Source of the DNA: an uncultured Pelagimonas sp.
Lineage (GTDB): Bacteria; Pseudomonadota; Alphaproteobacteria; Rhodobacterales; Rhodobacteraceae
Length of the DNA: 64,000 nt
NCBI GenBank assembly: GCA_947499735.1
Contig: CANMPP010000002.1
Span: forward strand, 62,001-126,000
Direction: 5' to 3'
Part shown: positions 43,656 through 52,360 of the stretch, piece by piece
Numbering within the stretch: the first letter of the stretch is position 1
Layout of the letters: every line of letters starts with the position of its first letter
The notes under the pieces: model-generated
What the model saw: only the letters and a program-made list of their open reading frames with translations
The model's database searches: none
Told to the model about the DNA's origin: nothing
Position numbers and translations under genes: made by a program

Positions 43656-45191
43656 CTAGGTCGGGGCGCTTGCGAAAGAAATTTCAAAAACGGCACCGGT
43701 TTCTGACAGGCGTGGGTGCAGTTGAGCGTTGTAGTGTTCCAGAATCGCGGCGCAGATGGCCAATCCCATCCCGGTCCCACCCGTTTCGCGCCGTGTCGTA
43801 AAGAATGGATCGGTCACACGATCCAAATCGGCCTTACTTAAGCCAGTGCCATCATCGCGTACGCGCAGGACCTGACCGTCCCATGAAATTTCTAGGGCTT
43901 GTGCACCATGTGCGATGGCGTTTTGCGCCATGTGCCCCAGAATAATTTCCCCATGCTCGCGTGACAAAGGGATGATCGCATCTGCTGGTGCCTTTGTGAT
44001 CTCTAGTGTTCCCGCTTCAATCTGCATATCCGCCAATGTGCTGGGTCCGCCGCGTGTCATTTGGCGCGATTTTGTCATTTCCCGCAGTTGTGCCAACAAA
44101 CGGTCCATACGTTGCCCTTCAGCAGCAATATTGCGTACCAAAATTTGCCGTGTTTCGCTGCCAAGACTGTCGTCTTCCAGCAATTCGGCCGCGCCGATTA
44201 TGCCCGTCACGGGCGATTTCAATTCATGCGTCACATGGGACGTGTAGGTCGAAATTTCTTTTGAGCGATCTGAAAGGCTACGTGCCATGGTCAACAGGCT
44301 GCTACCCAGCTCAGCGATCTCGCGCATTCCGTAATGACGCAAAGGTTCCAGATCGGTTTGTCGTCCAGATGTGACGCGGCGTGCCTGATCGCGCAAGGCA
44401 CGGATCGGGCGCAACTGTAGCCGCAGCAGCATGCCACCTAAAATGGTCGCTCCCAGTGCTGTGATGCCTAGCAACAGCAATAGGGCGAAACGTTCCTCAA
44501 ACAGGTACTTGCCCAGATTATTGGGCGTGCGCGACAAATACACGACGCCGATCACATGCCCCTCGACGATGACGGGCAGGGTGACAAAAACACGGAAAAC
44601 CGTGTTTCGGCTGACGGATGTATATGTGTGTTTGCCCGTGGCTTCACCACGCCAGCGCAGGACAGACCCCGCATCGCCGTTTAAGGCTGATGTGACCTCG
44701 GGTAGGTTTGCGAAGCTGACCTGTTTGGCGGCCAAAATATCAACGCCATTGTGATCCAGAAAGACCACGCCAGATAGGGTGGTGCGTTTGGCGCGTTCAG
44801 CCAGTGCCGATAATTCCGGTGCTAAATTCCGATACCGCGGATCTATGGCAGATGTATAGGGCACCCCATCGGGGCGCGGTTGCAGGGTTTGGGCCTGCCG
44901 CACGTTGAGTTTCGCATAAATCGGATGGATCTGGCCATTCCAAAACTCTTGTTTAGCTGGTGGCAAAGGCTGACCCGGCAGCGGTCCCTTTTGTTTTTCA
45001 AAGGCCGTTGCATAAATCGCAGAATAAATCGCGGATTGTTGGATAAGCGATTGTTCGGTCTCACGCACAAACCGGTTCGTGCTGATCCTTAGGGTCAGCA
45101 GTGAAATGGTGGGCACCGCCAATAATGCGCTGCACACCAAGATCACCACCAATACCATCGGTGGGCGCCATTTGTGCCGTATTCCTGTCAT
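43656..45191 (-). CDS. Membrane sensor histidine kinase (CreC-like)
   Basis: A 511-aa inner-membrane kinase. Helix 1 spans about residues 13-37 (MVLVVILVCSALLAVPTISLL), a periplasmic sensor of ~210 residues follows, helix 2 lies near 245-270 and HAMP near 270-320. The H-box is STYTSHVTHELKSPVTG near 330, the N-box AQNAIAHGA, G1 VRDDGTGLSKADL, F-box DPFFTTRRETG and G2 GGTGMGLAICAAI. Kinases of this layout paired with OmpR-type regulators include CreC and relatives, but the signal is unknown. Its ATG overlaps the regulator's stop (ATGA), so I start at 45191. Confidence 0.88.
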   Translation of the reverse strand: MTGIRHKWRPPMVLVVILVCSALLAVPTISLLTLRISTNRFVRETEQSLIQQSAIYSAIYATAFEKQKGPLPGQPLPPAKQEFWNGQIHPIYAKLNVRQAQTLQPRPDGVPYTSAIDPRYRNLAPELSALAERAKRTTLSGVVFLDHNGVDILAAKQVSFANLPEVTSALNGDAGSVLRWRGEATGKHTYTSVSRNTVFRVFVTLPVIVEGHVIGVVYLSRTPNNLGKYLFEERFALLLLLGITALGATILGGMLLRLQLRPIRALRDQARRVTSGRQTDLEPLRHYGMREIAELGSSLLTMARSLSDRSKEISTYTSHVTHELKSPVTGIIGAAELLEDDSLGSETRQILVRNIAAEGQRMDRLLAQLREMTKSRQMTRGGPSTLADMQIEAGTLEITKAPADAIIPLSREHGEIILGHMAQNAIAHGAQALEISWDGQVLRVRDDGTGLSKADLDRVTDPFFTTRRETGGTGMGLAICAAILEHYNAQLHPRLSETGAVFEISFASAPT

Positions 45192-45892
45192 TGCAGTTGG
45201 CGTGGTGCGGGCTGCGCAGCGCAGGACCCCAACCTGACACCAACGCCGCGAACGGTTTGGATCAGATCCTCGCAACCTAGGCTGGCAGCCTTGGCGCGCA
45301 TATTGCGGATGTGGCTGTCAACTGTGCGGCCCGATAGTGTGTTGTTATTGCCATAGACTCCGTGGATCATCTGATTGCGATCAAACACGCGTTGGGGTTG
45401 CTGTAACAACAGGTGCATCAAGGCAAATTCGGTTGCCGTCAGATCCATTTCAGTACCAGAAATCTGGCAGGTGTGGCGTTCTGGATCCAATGTAACATTG
45501 CCATGTTCCAGTATTGAACTGACCTCTGGCTTGCCTCTGGATAAAATCGCTTTGATCCGCAGAACCAGTTCACGAGGGGAAAACGGTTTTGCCACGAAAT
45601 CGTCTGCACCCAATTGAAAGCCAAGAACCCGATCAATTTCATCATCACGCGCTGTCAGGAAAAGCACGGGCACCTGACCGCGACGGCGTATTTCGGTGCA
45701 GCATTCAAAACCATCCATTTCGGGCATGCCCACATCCAGAACGACCAGCGCGATATCTTCACGATCCAGATGCGTCAATGCAAGTCGCCCATTGGCAGCT
45801 TCGATGGTCAACATACCAGCACTTTCCAGCGCAATGCGGATCACATCGCGGATATGTGGGTCATCATCAACAATTAAAACGCGTTTTGTCAT
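45188..45892 (-). CDS. OmpR-family response regulator (CreB-like)
   Basis: A 234-aa two-domain regulator. The receiver has the acidic pair VDDDPHIRD, the phosphorylated Asp in VVLDVGMPEMDGFE near residue 52, T in FLTARDD and K in DDFVAKPFSPREL near 103. The DNA-binding winged helix ends with YGNNNTLSGRTVDSHIRNMRAK and TVRGVGVRLG. The ATG at 45892 (MTKRVLIVDDD) is chosen; the frame extends 48 nt further. Forms an operon with the kinase. Confidence 0.92.
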   Translation of the reverse strand: MTKRVLIVDDDPHIRDVIRIALESAGMLTIEAANGRLALTHLDREDIALVVLDVGMPEMDGFECCTEIRRRGQVPVLFLTARDDEIDRVLGFQLGADDFVAKPFSPRELVLRIKAILSRGKPEVSSILEHGNVTLDPERHTCQISGTEMDLTATEFALMHLLLQQPQRVFDRNQMIHGVYGNNNTLSGRTVDSHIRNMRAKAASLGCEDLIQTVRGVGVRLGSCAAQPAPRQLQ

Positions 45893-46045
45893 GGCAATGG
45901 TTTTGCAAGTGATCTTGCGCTTGTCCAGCAGCGTTTGCATGATTTTCTCCTGATATGCGGTTCCTGGCTCGTGATCAGGTTTTGCACAGGGATTTGCAGG
46001 AGGTGATGGCGCGACGTGCAGATTTGGTGCAAACGATGCCTAAGA

Positions 46046-47080
46046 TCAGGTGGTTATTTTCGGTGCTGCTGTACTGTCCCGGCTGACCAGTTCAATGTCC
46101 AGCATGCTGACATGGTTGCGTGGCAAAGGTGTCTCGGCCTGTATTTGATGCAGCAGTAATTCAGCTGCAGTTGTTCCCAGTCCGCGTCTGTCTTGTCGGA
46201 TCGTTGTCAGGGCGGGCATGGCGAAGGCCGACATTTCGATATCGTCGAACCCAACGACGGACATATCTCGGGGTACGGAAACACCGGCGGCCTCTAGTCC
46301 AGAAATCAGGCCCAAAGAAACCATGTCAGATGCACAAAATACCGCGGTTGGCCGATCTGACATGGCCAGAATTTTTTGTGCAGCATCCCTGCCAGACGCA
46401 AGCGAGAAATCGCCGCGGATGATCCAATCTTCGCGAAACGGTAATTGCAGCTGCCGACGTGCCGCCATCATGCCGTCGCGACGCATTGTGGTTAAAACAT
46501 TGCCAGCTGGGCCCGTGATATGCGCGATCTTTCGATGACCAAGCGCGTAGAGGTGCTCCATGGCCTTTGTCGCACCGGTATAATTGTCGCTGCGCACGGA
46601 CGGGTAGGGGGCATCTTTGACCCATTCGCATGCGAAAACGATATTATCGCCATAGCCGCTGACGTCGAATTGCACCAAGTCCTCTGATGTAAGGCTACCA
46701 TCCATACAGATCATGCCATCGATGCGGCCGTTCAGAAAGTAATCGCGCACTGCGGTTCCGACGGTTTCTTCTGACATGGTGTCGCTGATCAAAACCGATA
46801 GATCCGTTTGGGCAAAGCCGGCGCTGATTCCTGACAGAATTTGCGAAAAAAATGGGTTTTCGAGATTTGGTACCAGGACCAAAATGGCACCGGCCTGCTG
46901 TTTTCGCAGGTTCCGTGCTGCTTGATTGACGCGATAGCCAGTTGTCCGAATCGCTTCCAAAACAGTGTCTCTGGTAGTGCCCGATAGCTTTTCTGGATTT
47001 GTCAGAGCACGACTAACAGTCGCTGTTGAAACACCGGCCGTTCGAGCAACATCTTGTATTGTAACCGATTTACGTTTCAT
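46046..47080 (-). CDS. LacI-family repressor of the sugar locus
   Basis: A 344-aa LacI/GalR regulator. The N-terminal helix-turn-helix is VTIQDVARTAGVSTATVSRALTNP, hinge helix near residue 50 (RVNQAARNLRKQQAG), and a periplasmic-binding-like effector domain follows with LVPNLENPFFSQILSGI and DMSVVGFDDIEMSAF near 275. It is divergent from the sugar ABC operon and very likely binds the palindrome at 47160-47175. I start at 47080 behind GGAAAG; the frame reaches 18 nt further. Confidence 0.93.
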   Translation of the reverse strand: MKRKSVTIQDVARTAGVSTATVSRALTNPEKLSGTTRDTVLEAIRTTGYRVNQAARNLRKQQAGAILVLVPNLENPFFSQILSGISAGFAQTDLSVLISDTMSEETVGTAVRDYFLNGRIDGMICMDGSLTSEDLVQFDVSGYGDNIVFACEWVKDAPYPSVRSDNYTGATKAMEHLYALGHRKIAHITGPAGNVLTTMRRDGMMAARRQLQLPFREDWIIRGDFSLASGRDAAQKILAMSDRPTAVFCASDMVSLGLISGLEAAGVSVPRDMSVVGFDDIEMSAFAMPALTTIRQDRRGLGTTAAELLLHQIQAETPLPRNHVSMLDIELVSRDSTAAPKITT

Positions 47081-47128
47081 TCTGAGCTTTCCACACACAT
47101 TTCAGATATCTCACTAAACAAAGAATTC

Positions 47129-47175
47129 TTGACAGAATCTTAATTTCAGATCAACATAAATGTAATCGATTACAT
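47129..47175 (+). promoter_or_regulatory. Promoter with a LacI-type operator for the sugar operon
   Basis: TTGACA at 47129-47134 is a perfect -35, followed 17-19 nt later by a poor -10 (AACATA/ACATAA near 47153-47158). Immediately downstream lies ATGTAATCGATTACAT (47160-47175), a perfect 16-bp palindrome with the central CG that LacI-family proteins prefer. Its place at the transcription start fits repression of the sugar operon and possibly autoregulation of the divergent repressor gene. Confidence 0.78.
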
Positions 47176-47342
47176 ATATTGCAGAATATCTGCTAATGAA
47201 TAGCATGATTATTTGGAAAATGTGTAATTGATAGCCAATGCATTGAGGAGTGCATGGTGTGATCGTTGTTCGGCTGGCGCTTGAGGAGAGGGGCCAATCG
47301 GACATATCCGGAGCATTTTCGCTCCATAGGGAGGATATCGAT

Positions 47343-48578
47343 ATGAGACTATTGCGCAGCGTTCTTGCGGGAACGACGGCATTTTGTGCTGCAGGGGCTG
47401 TGGCCGCTGCAGAGTTGGAAGTGACACATTGGTGGACATCTGGCGGCGAAGCGGCTGCCGTGACCGAATTCGCCAAGGCCTTTAACGAGGGGACAGAGCA
47501 CACATGGGTCGACGGTGCCATCGCAGGCGGTGGCAGCACAGCCCGACCCATCATGGTGTCACGGATCACAGGTGGCGATCCGATGCATGCCACGCAGTTC
47601 AACCACGGACGTCAGGCCGAAGAACTGGTCGAGGCCGGGCTTATGTTGGATTTGACTGATCTGGCTGAGGCGGAAGGTTGGACAGATTTTATTCATCCTG
47701 CGTCACTTCTGGACAGTTGCACATTAGACGGGCGGATCTATTGCGTTCCGGTCAATATCCATTCCTGGCAATGGCTGTGGCTCAGCCACAAAGCTTATGA
47801 AGATGCTGGTTTGGATGTGCCGTCCAATTGGGGTGAATTCATTGATACAGCGCCTCAGCTGATAGAGGCAGGCAAAGTGCCTTTGGCTATGGGGCAACAG
47901 CCTTGGCAAACGGCAGGCGCGTTTGGTGTTCTGGCCACTGCAATCGCTGGTGTCGATACATGGGCGAAAGTCACGATTGATAAAGACGCGTCCGTAGCCG
48001 CTGGGCCGGAATATGCGAAAGTGTTCCAAGCTGCGGCACAAGCGCGTGAATTGTCCAAAGATTCCAATGTCCAAGATTGGAACCTGGCCACTGCCATGGT
48101 CATCAATGGTCAGGCTGGCGGTCAGATCATGGGGGATTGGGCGCAGGGCGAATTTGCGATTGCTGGAAAAGTCGCGGGCGAGGATTACACATGTCTGCCC
48201 GGTCTGGGTGTGCATGAGTTGATTTCAACGGCTGGCGACGCGTTCTATTTCCCAAAACAGGACGATCCAGAAATCGAAGCTGCGCAGCTTGAACTGGCAT
48301 CGACCATGTTGTCCAAAACGGCGCAGGTTGCGTTCAACCTCAAGAAGGGATCGTTGCCGGTTCGTGGTGATGTGGATTTGGCAGCGGCCAATGATTGCAT
48401 GAAAAAGGGTCTGGCGATTTTGGCGGAAGGCAACATCATACCGTCGGGCGATCAATCCTTTTCGGCAGATACCGCCACACAGCTTGAAGATCTGATGGTT
48501 GAGTTCTGGAATGACCTCTCCATGTCAGCTGAAGAGGTGCAGGAAATCTACGCGGATATCATCGCAGACGCCGACTAG
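47343..48578 (+). CDS. Sugar ABC transporter binding protein
   Basis: A 411-aa family-1 solute-binding protein. Signal peptide residues 1-22 (GAVAAAELEV). VTHWWTSGGEAAAVTEFAKAFN near residue 27 is the opening typical of glucose/mannose-type binding proteins, and the Trp-rich segments NIHSWQWLWLSHKAYEDAG near 140 and QQPWQTAGAF near 182 fit sugar stacking. The ligand class cannot be fixed; a glucoside or anhydrosugar would suit the downstream enzymes. Start at the ATG at 47343 behind GGGAGG; a small GGAGC/GCTCC hairpin sits just before it. Confidence 0.9.
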   Translation: MRLLRSVLAGTTAFCAAGAVAAAELEVTHWWTSGGEAAAVTEFAKAFNEGTEHTWVDGAIAGGGSTARPIMVSRITGGDPMHATQFNHGRQAEELVEAGLMLDLTDLAEAEGWTDFIHPASLLDSCTLDGRIYCVPVNIHSWQWLWLSHKAYEDAGLDVPSNWGEFIDTAPQLIEAGKVPLAMGQQPWQTAGAFGVLATAIAGVDTWAKVTIDKDASVAAGPEYAKVFQAAAQARELSKDSNVQDWNLATAMVINGQAGGQIMGDWAQGEFAIAGKVAGEDYTCLPGLGVHELISTAGDAFYFPKQDDPEIEAAQLELASTMLSKTAQVAFNLKKGSLPVRGDVDLAAANDCMKKGLAILAEGNIIPSGDQSFSADTATQLEDLMVEFWNDLSMSAEEVQEIYADIIADAD

Positions 48579-48594
48579 GATCGCACTTGTCTAA

Positions 48595-48620
48595 GACGAG
48601 GCCAAATGTCTGGCCTCGTC
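48595..48620 (+). terminator. Intercistronic hairpin after the sugar binding-protein gene
   Basis: GACGAGGCCA and TGGCCTCGTC form a perfect 10-bp stem with a 6-nt loop and no T-run. It likely raises binding-protein expression above that of the permeases. Confidence 0.7.
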
Positions 48621-48663
48621 ACATGACGCGCCCCCTTGGCGCATAAATTTCTGAGGGTATCGA

Positions 48664-49584
48664 ATGTCACTTGCCAATAGCGGGCAGGGTACGGCCAGAC
48701 GGCCGAACAAACTGTTGCGCAATCTGCCTGCCAAAATCGCCTCAATTCCTATGGTGCTGACCGCTTTGGTTGTGTTTGTGGGATGCACGCTGTGGACGAT
48801 CTATCATTCGTTCACCGGATCGCGTTTGTTGCCTGCGCCTGAAAAATGGGTGGGGTTGGATCAATATGAACGTCTCTGGGGCACGCGCCGTTGGTTGGTG
48901 TCTATTGAAAATCTGGCGCTTTACGGGGCTGGGTCTCTGATTTTCAGCCTTGTCATCGGTTTTACCCTTGCGGCGCTTTTGGATCGCAAGATCCGTGGTG
49001 AGGCCGTGTTTCGCACGATTTTCCTGTATCCATTCGCGTTAAGCTTCATCGTGACCGGCTTGGCATGGCAATGGATCTTGAACCCCGATTTCGGTTTGCA
49101 AAGCGTGGTGCAGGGCTGGGGATGGGCCGGTTTTGAATTCAACCCTCTGAATGATCGTAACACCGTTATGTATGGTGTCTTGATTGCGGGGCTCTGGCAG
49201 GGCACCGGGTTCATTATGATTGTCCTTTTGGCGGGTCTGCGTGGCATTGACGAAGACATCTGGAAAGCCACCCGGATCGAAGGGATTCCTGCCTGGAAAA
49301 CCTATATTGTTGTGATCATTCCGATGATGCGCGCAACCTTCGTCACGGTGCTGGTCCTGATCGCGTCAGGCATTATCAAAGTTTACGACCTGATCGTTGC
49401 TCAAACCTCAGGTGGTCCGGGTATCGCGTCAGAGGTTCCGGCAAAATACGTCATCGAACGCATGTTTCAGTCGCAAAATCTGGGTCAGGGTTTTGCAGCG
49501 TCGACCATGATGCTGCTGAGCGTTCTGATTGTGCTGATCCCATGGGCGTATCTCGAATTCGGAGGCAAGAAGAAACATGACTGA
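48664..49584 (+). CDS. Sugar ABC transporter permease 1
   Basis: A 306-aa MalF-like permease with six helices; the first is IPMVLTALVVFVGCTLWTIYHSF near residue 30. The EAA loop reads KATRIEGIPAWKTYIVVIIPM near 200, and QTSGGPGIASEVPAKYVIERMF near 245 is a MalF-type periplasmic loop. It overlaps the next permease by 8 nt. Confidence 0.93.
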   Translation: MSLANSGQGTARRPNKLLRNLPAKIASIPMVLTALVVFVGCTLWTIYHSFTGSRLLPAPEKWVGLDQYERLWGTRRWLVSIENLALYGAGSLIFSLVIGFTLAALLDRKIRGEAVFRTIFLYPFALSFIVTGLAWQWILNPDFGLQSVVQGWGWAGFEFNPLNDRNTVMYGVLIAGLWQGTGFIMIVLLAGLRGIDEDIWKATRIEGIPAWKTYIVVIIPMMRATFVTVLVLIASGIIKVYDLIVAQTSGGPGIASEVPAKYVIERMFQSQNLGQGFAASTMMLLSVLIVLIPWAYLEFGGKKKHD

Positions 49585-50482
49585 AGTTTCTCACATGCAT
49601 TTAGACGGTCCGCGTGGGAAAAAACCGAAAAAGCGGCTCTCGCCCACCAATATCATGATCTACAGCACGCTGTTCGTGGTGGCCGCCTATTACCTGCTGC
49701 CCCTCTATGTGATGGTTGCGACATCCCTGAAGGGCATGCCTGAAGTGCGGTTGGGCAATATCTTTTCCCCACCCGTCGACGTCACATTTGACCCATGGGT
49801 CAAAGCCTGGGCTGAAGCCTGCACTGGCATCAATTGTGAAGGCTTATCCCGCGGATTTTGGAATTCTGTGCGCATCACGGTGCCATCTGTGATCGCATCG
49901 ATCGCGATTGCCTCAGTCAACGGATATGCATTGGCCAACTGGCGGTTCAAAGGGGCAGACGTGTTTTTCACGATCCTGATCTTTGGGGCGTTTATCCCTT
50001 ATCAGGTGATGATCTACCCAATGGTGATCTTGCTGCGCGAATTGGGTTTGTATGGATCGCTATGGGGTTTGGTTCTGGTTCATTCAGTCTTTGGCATGCC
50101 GATCCTGACCCTGTTGTTCCGCAACTATTTTACGTCGCTGCCAGAAGAGCTGTTCAAAGCGGCGCGCGTGGATGGGGCCGGATTTTGGCGGATCTATCTG
50201 CAAATCATGTTGCCCATGTCGCTGCCGATTTTTGTTGTGGCGATGATCCTGCAGGTGACGGGGATTTGGAATGATTTCCTCTTTGGTGTGATTTTCACCA
50301 AGCCTGAATTTTATCCAATGACCGTGCAACTGAACAATATTGTCAACGCGGTTCAGGGTGTGAAGGAATACAATGTCAACATGGCGGCTACCTTGCTGAC
50401 TGGGCTTGTGCCCCTGACCATCTATTTTATCTCTGGAAAACTCTTTGTGCGCGGCATTGCAGCTGGCGCGGTGAAAGGCTGA
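49577..50482 (+). CDS. Sugar ABC transporter permease 2
   Basis: A 301-aa MalG-like permease. The first helix is NIMIYSTLFVVAAYYLLPLYVMVATS near residue 20. The EAA loop is FKAARVDGAGFWRIYLQIMLPM near 195, and the C-terminus IYFISGKLFVRGIAAGAVKG is the family ending. It pairs with the preceding permease, and the ATPase gene follows 4 nt later. Confidence 0.93.
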   Translation: MTEVSHMHLDGPRGKKPKKRLSPTNIMIYSTLFVVAAYYLLPLYVMVATSLKGMPEVRLGNIFSPPVDVTFDPWVKAWAEACTGINCEGLSRGFWNSVRITVPSVIASIAIASVNGYALANWRFKGADVFFTILIFGAFIPYQVMIYPMVILLRELGLYGSLWGLVLVHSVFGMPILTLLFRNYFTSLPEELFKAARVDGAGFWRIYLQIMLPMSLPIFVVAMILQVTGIWNDFLFGVIFTKPEFYPMTVQLNNIVNAVQGVKEYNVNMAATLLTGLVPLTIYFISGKLFVRGIAAGAVKG

Positions 50483-50486
50483 GCGT

Positions 50487-51575
50487 ATGGATCAGATCGT
50501 AGACCCAAGCATTTCCATCAAGCATCTCGACCTTAGCTTTGGCGTGGTCAACGTGTTGAAAGATCTGAACCTTGATGTGGCCAAAGGCGAATTTTTGGTT
50601 CTTTTGGGATCGTCGGGTTGTGGAAAATCGACCTTGCTGAACTGTATCGCGGGTCTGTTGGATATAACGGATGGTCAGATCCATATCGGCGGGCGAAACG
50701 TCACTTGGGCGGAACCGGCCGAGCGGGGCATCGGCATGGTGTTTCAGTCCTACGCGCTTTATCCGCAGATGACGGTTGAAGGAAACCTGACCTTTGGTTT
50801 GCGCAATGCGCGCGTGCCCAAGGAACACATCCGCGAAAAAGTCGCTAAAGCCGCGAAAACCTTGCAAATCGAACCACTGTTAAAACGCAAACCCGCGGCT
50901 TTGTCTGGGGGGCAAAGGCAGCGCGTCGCAATTGGTCGGGCCTTGGTGCGGGATGTGGATGTGTTTCTGTTCGATGAACCGCTGTCCAATCTGGATGCAA
51001 AACTGCGCGCCGATCTGCGGGTTGAGATCAAGCAATTGCACCAGACATTGGGCAATACGATGATCTACGTCACCCATGACCAGATCGAAGCCATGACACT
51101 GGCTGACCGGATTGCCATCATGCGGGGGGGTAAAATCCTGCAATTGGATAGCCCCAATGAAATCTACAATCGACCATCTTGCAAATATGTGGCCGAATTC
51201 ATTGGGTCCCCAACGATGAATTTCTTTGAAGGCACCGTATCTGGGCGCACCTTTGCCTGCCCGCAGGGAGCCTTTTCGATCGATGGCTATCCGTCCCAAG
51301 GCGATATTGCGCCCGGTTCAGCTTGGTTGGGGATTAGGCCTGAACATATTGCGACAGGTCCAGATGCCGCTGATATGCCGATACGGCTAACGTGTGATGT
51401 GGAATTGGTCGAACCTTTGGGATCAGACACATTGGTGCGTGTCACCGCACACTGCCAACAGCTTTGGGTTCGTATGGATGGGCAGGCCCAGGCCCTGCCG
51501 GGCAGTCAGTTAGCAATCGGGTTTCAGCCCAGCCTGATCAATCTTTTTGACAAAACAACAGAAGCGCGGCTGTAA
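50487..51575 (+). CDS. Sugar ABC transporter ATPase (UgpC/MalK type)
   Basis: A 362-aa ATPase with a C-terminal MalK regulatory domain. Walker A is GSSGCGKSTLLNCI near residue 38, the Q-loop is VFQSYALYPQMTV, the signature LSGGQRQRVAIGRAL near 135, Walker B VFLFDEPLSNLDAKL and the switch VTHDQIEAMTL. The TOBE region contains GSPTMNFFEGTVSG and LGIRPEHIATG. Such ATPases often serve several sugar importers. Confidence 0.95.
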   Translation: MDQIVDPSISIKHLDLSFGVVNVLKDLNLDVAKGEFLVLLGSSGCGKSTLLNCIAGLLDITDGQIHIGGRNVTWAEPAERGIGMVFQSYALYPQMTVEGNLTFGLRNARVPKEHIREKVAKAAKTLQIEPLLKRKPAALSGGQRQRVAIGRALVRDVDVFLFDEPLSNLDAKLRADLRVEIKQLHQTLGNTMIYVTHDQIEAMTLADRIAIMRGGKILQLDSPNEIYNRPSCKYVAEFIGSPTMNFFEGTVSGRTFACPQGAFSIDGYPSQGDIAPGSAWLGIRPEHIATGPDAADMPIRLTCDVELVEPLGSDTLVRVTAHCQQLWVRMDGQAQALPGSQLAIGFQPSLINLFDKTTEARL

Positions 51576-51601
51576 GCCGCTCATACACGAGGACAAATCT
51601 T

Positions 51602-52360
51602 ATGGATGTTTCGTATCAGTTGTATTCTTCCCGTAACTTCACCCCTTGGAGCCAAGTTTTAGGCCAGTTGGCCGATTTGGGCTATACTCAGGTCGAAGGC
51701 TTTGGTGGCGTCTACGAGGATCCTGCTGGGTTTCGCACAGTCATGGACGATGTCGGACTGACCATGCCATCTGGCCATTTCGCGTTGGCGGATTTGGAAA
51801 GCAAATTTGCCAAAGTCGACAGCATTGCAGACAGTTTGGGCATTTCCAAAATTTATTGCCCATTTTTGATGCCCGAAGATCGTCCAAAAGACGCTGCAGG
51901 TTGGATGGGTCTGGCCAAACGGTTGGAGGTGATCGGAAAACGGGTGACGTCTGCTGGCTATAACTTTGGCTGGCATAACCATGATTTCGAATTTGAACCT
52001 TTGGCGGGTGGCCAGATCCCTATGAAAATCTTGTTGGATACGGCACCTAATCTTGGATGGGAGGCGGATATCGCATGGATCGCGCGCGCCGGGGCCGATC
52101 CCATGGAATGGATCAAGACCTATGGTCACCGGATCACAGCCGCGCATGTCAAAGATATTGCACCAAACGGGCAAAATCTTGACGAAGATGGCTGGGCTGA
52201 TCTTGGGCTTGGCATGCTGGATTGGGGCGCATTGATGGCCGCGTTACAGGGCAAAAAGGTAAGCCTTTTTATTATGGAACATGACAATCCCTCAGATATG
52301 GCCCGTTTCGCGCGCAATTCAATCACAGCCTTCCAGACCATGATAGGAGTTCACGCATGA
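51602..52360 (+). CDS. TIM-barrel sugar isomerase/epimerase-like enzyme 1
   Basis: A 252-aa xylose-isomerase-like TIM barrel (AP endonuclease 2 fold). Metal-site candidates are NFGWHNHDFEFEPL near residue 118 (His and Glu), LGWEADIAWIARAG near 148 (Asp), HRITAAHVKDIAP near 177 (His) and FIMEHDNPSD near 225 (Glu). In levoglucosan and 3-keto-glycoside pathways, proteins of this fold eliminate from or hydrate oxidised sugars, so isomerase activity should not be assumed. It follows the ATPase by 26 bp and overlaps the next gene by 4 nt. Confidence 0.82.
   Translation: MDVSYQLYSSRNFTPWSQVLGQLADLGYTQVEGFGGVYEDPAGFRTVMDDVGLTMPSGHFALADLESKFAKVDSIADSLGISKIYCPFLMPEDRPKDAAGWMGLAKRLEVIGKRVTSAGYNFGWHNHDFEFEPLAGGQIPMKILLDTAPNLGWEADIAWIARAGADPMEWIKTYGHRITAAHVKDIAPNGQNLDEDGWADLGLGMLDWGALMAALQGKKVSLFIMEHDNPSDMARFARNSITAFQTMIGVHA

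Noticed and set aside
47250-47342. 31-residue extension of the sugar binding protein
   Set aside because: It lacks signal-peptide character, whereas the ATG at 47343 has GGGAGG and starts a clean signal peptide.
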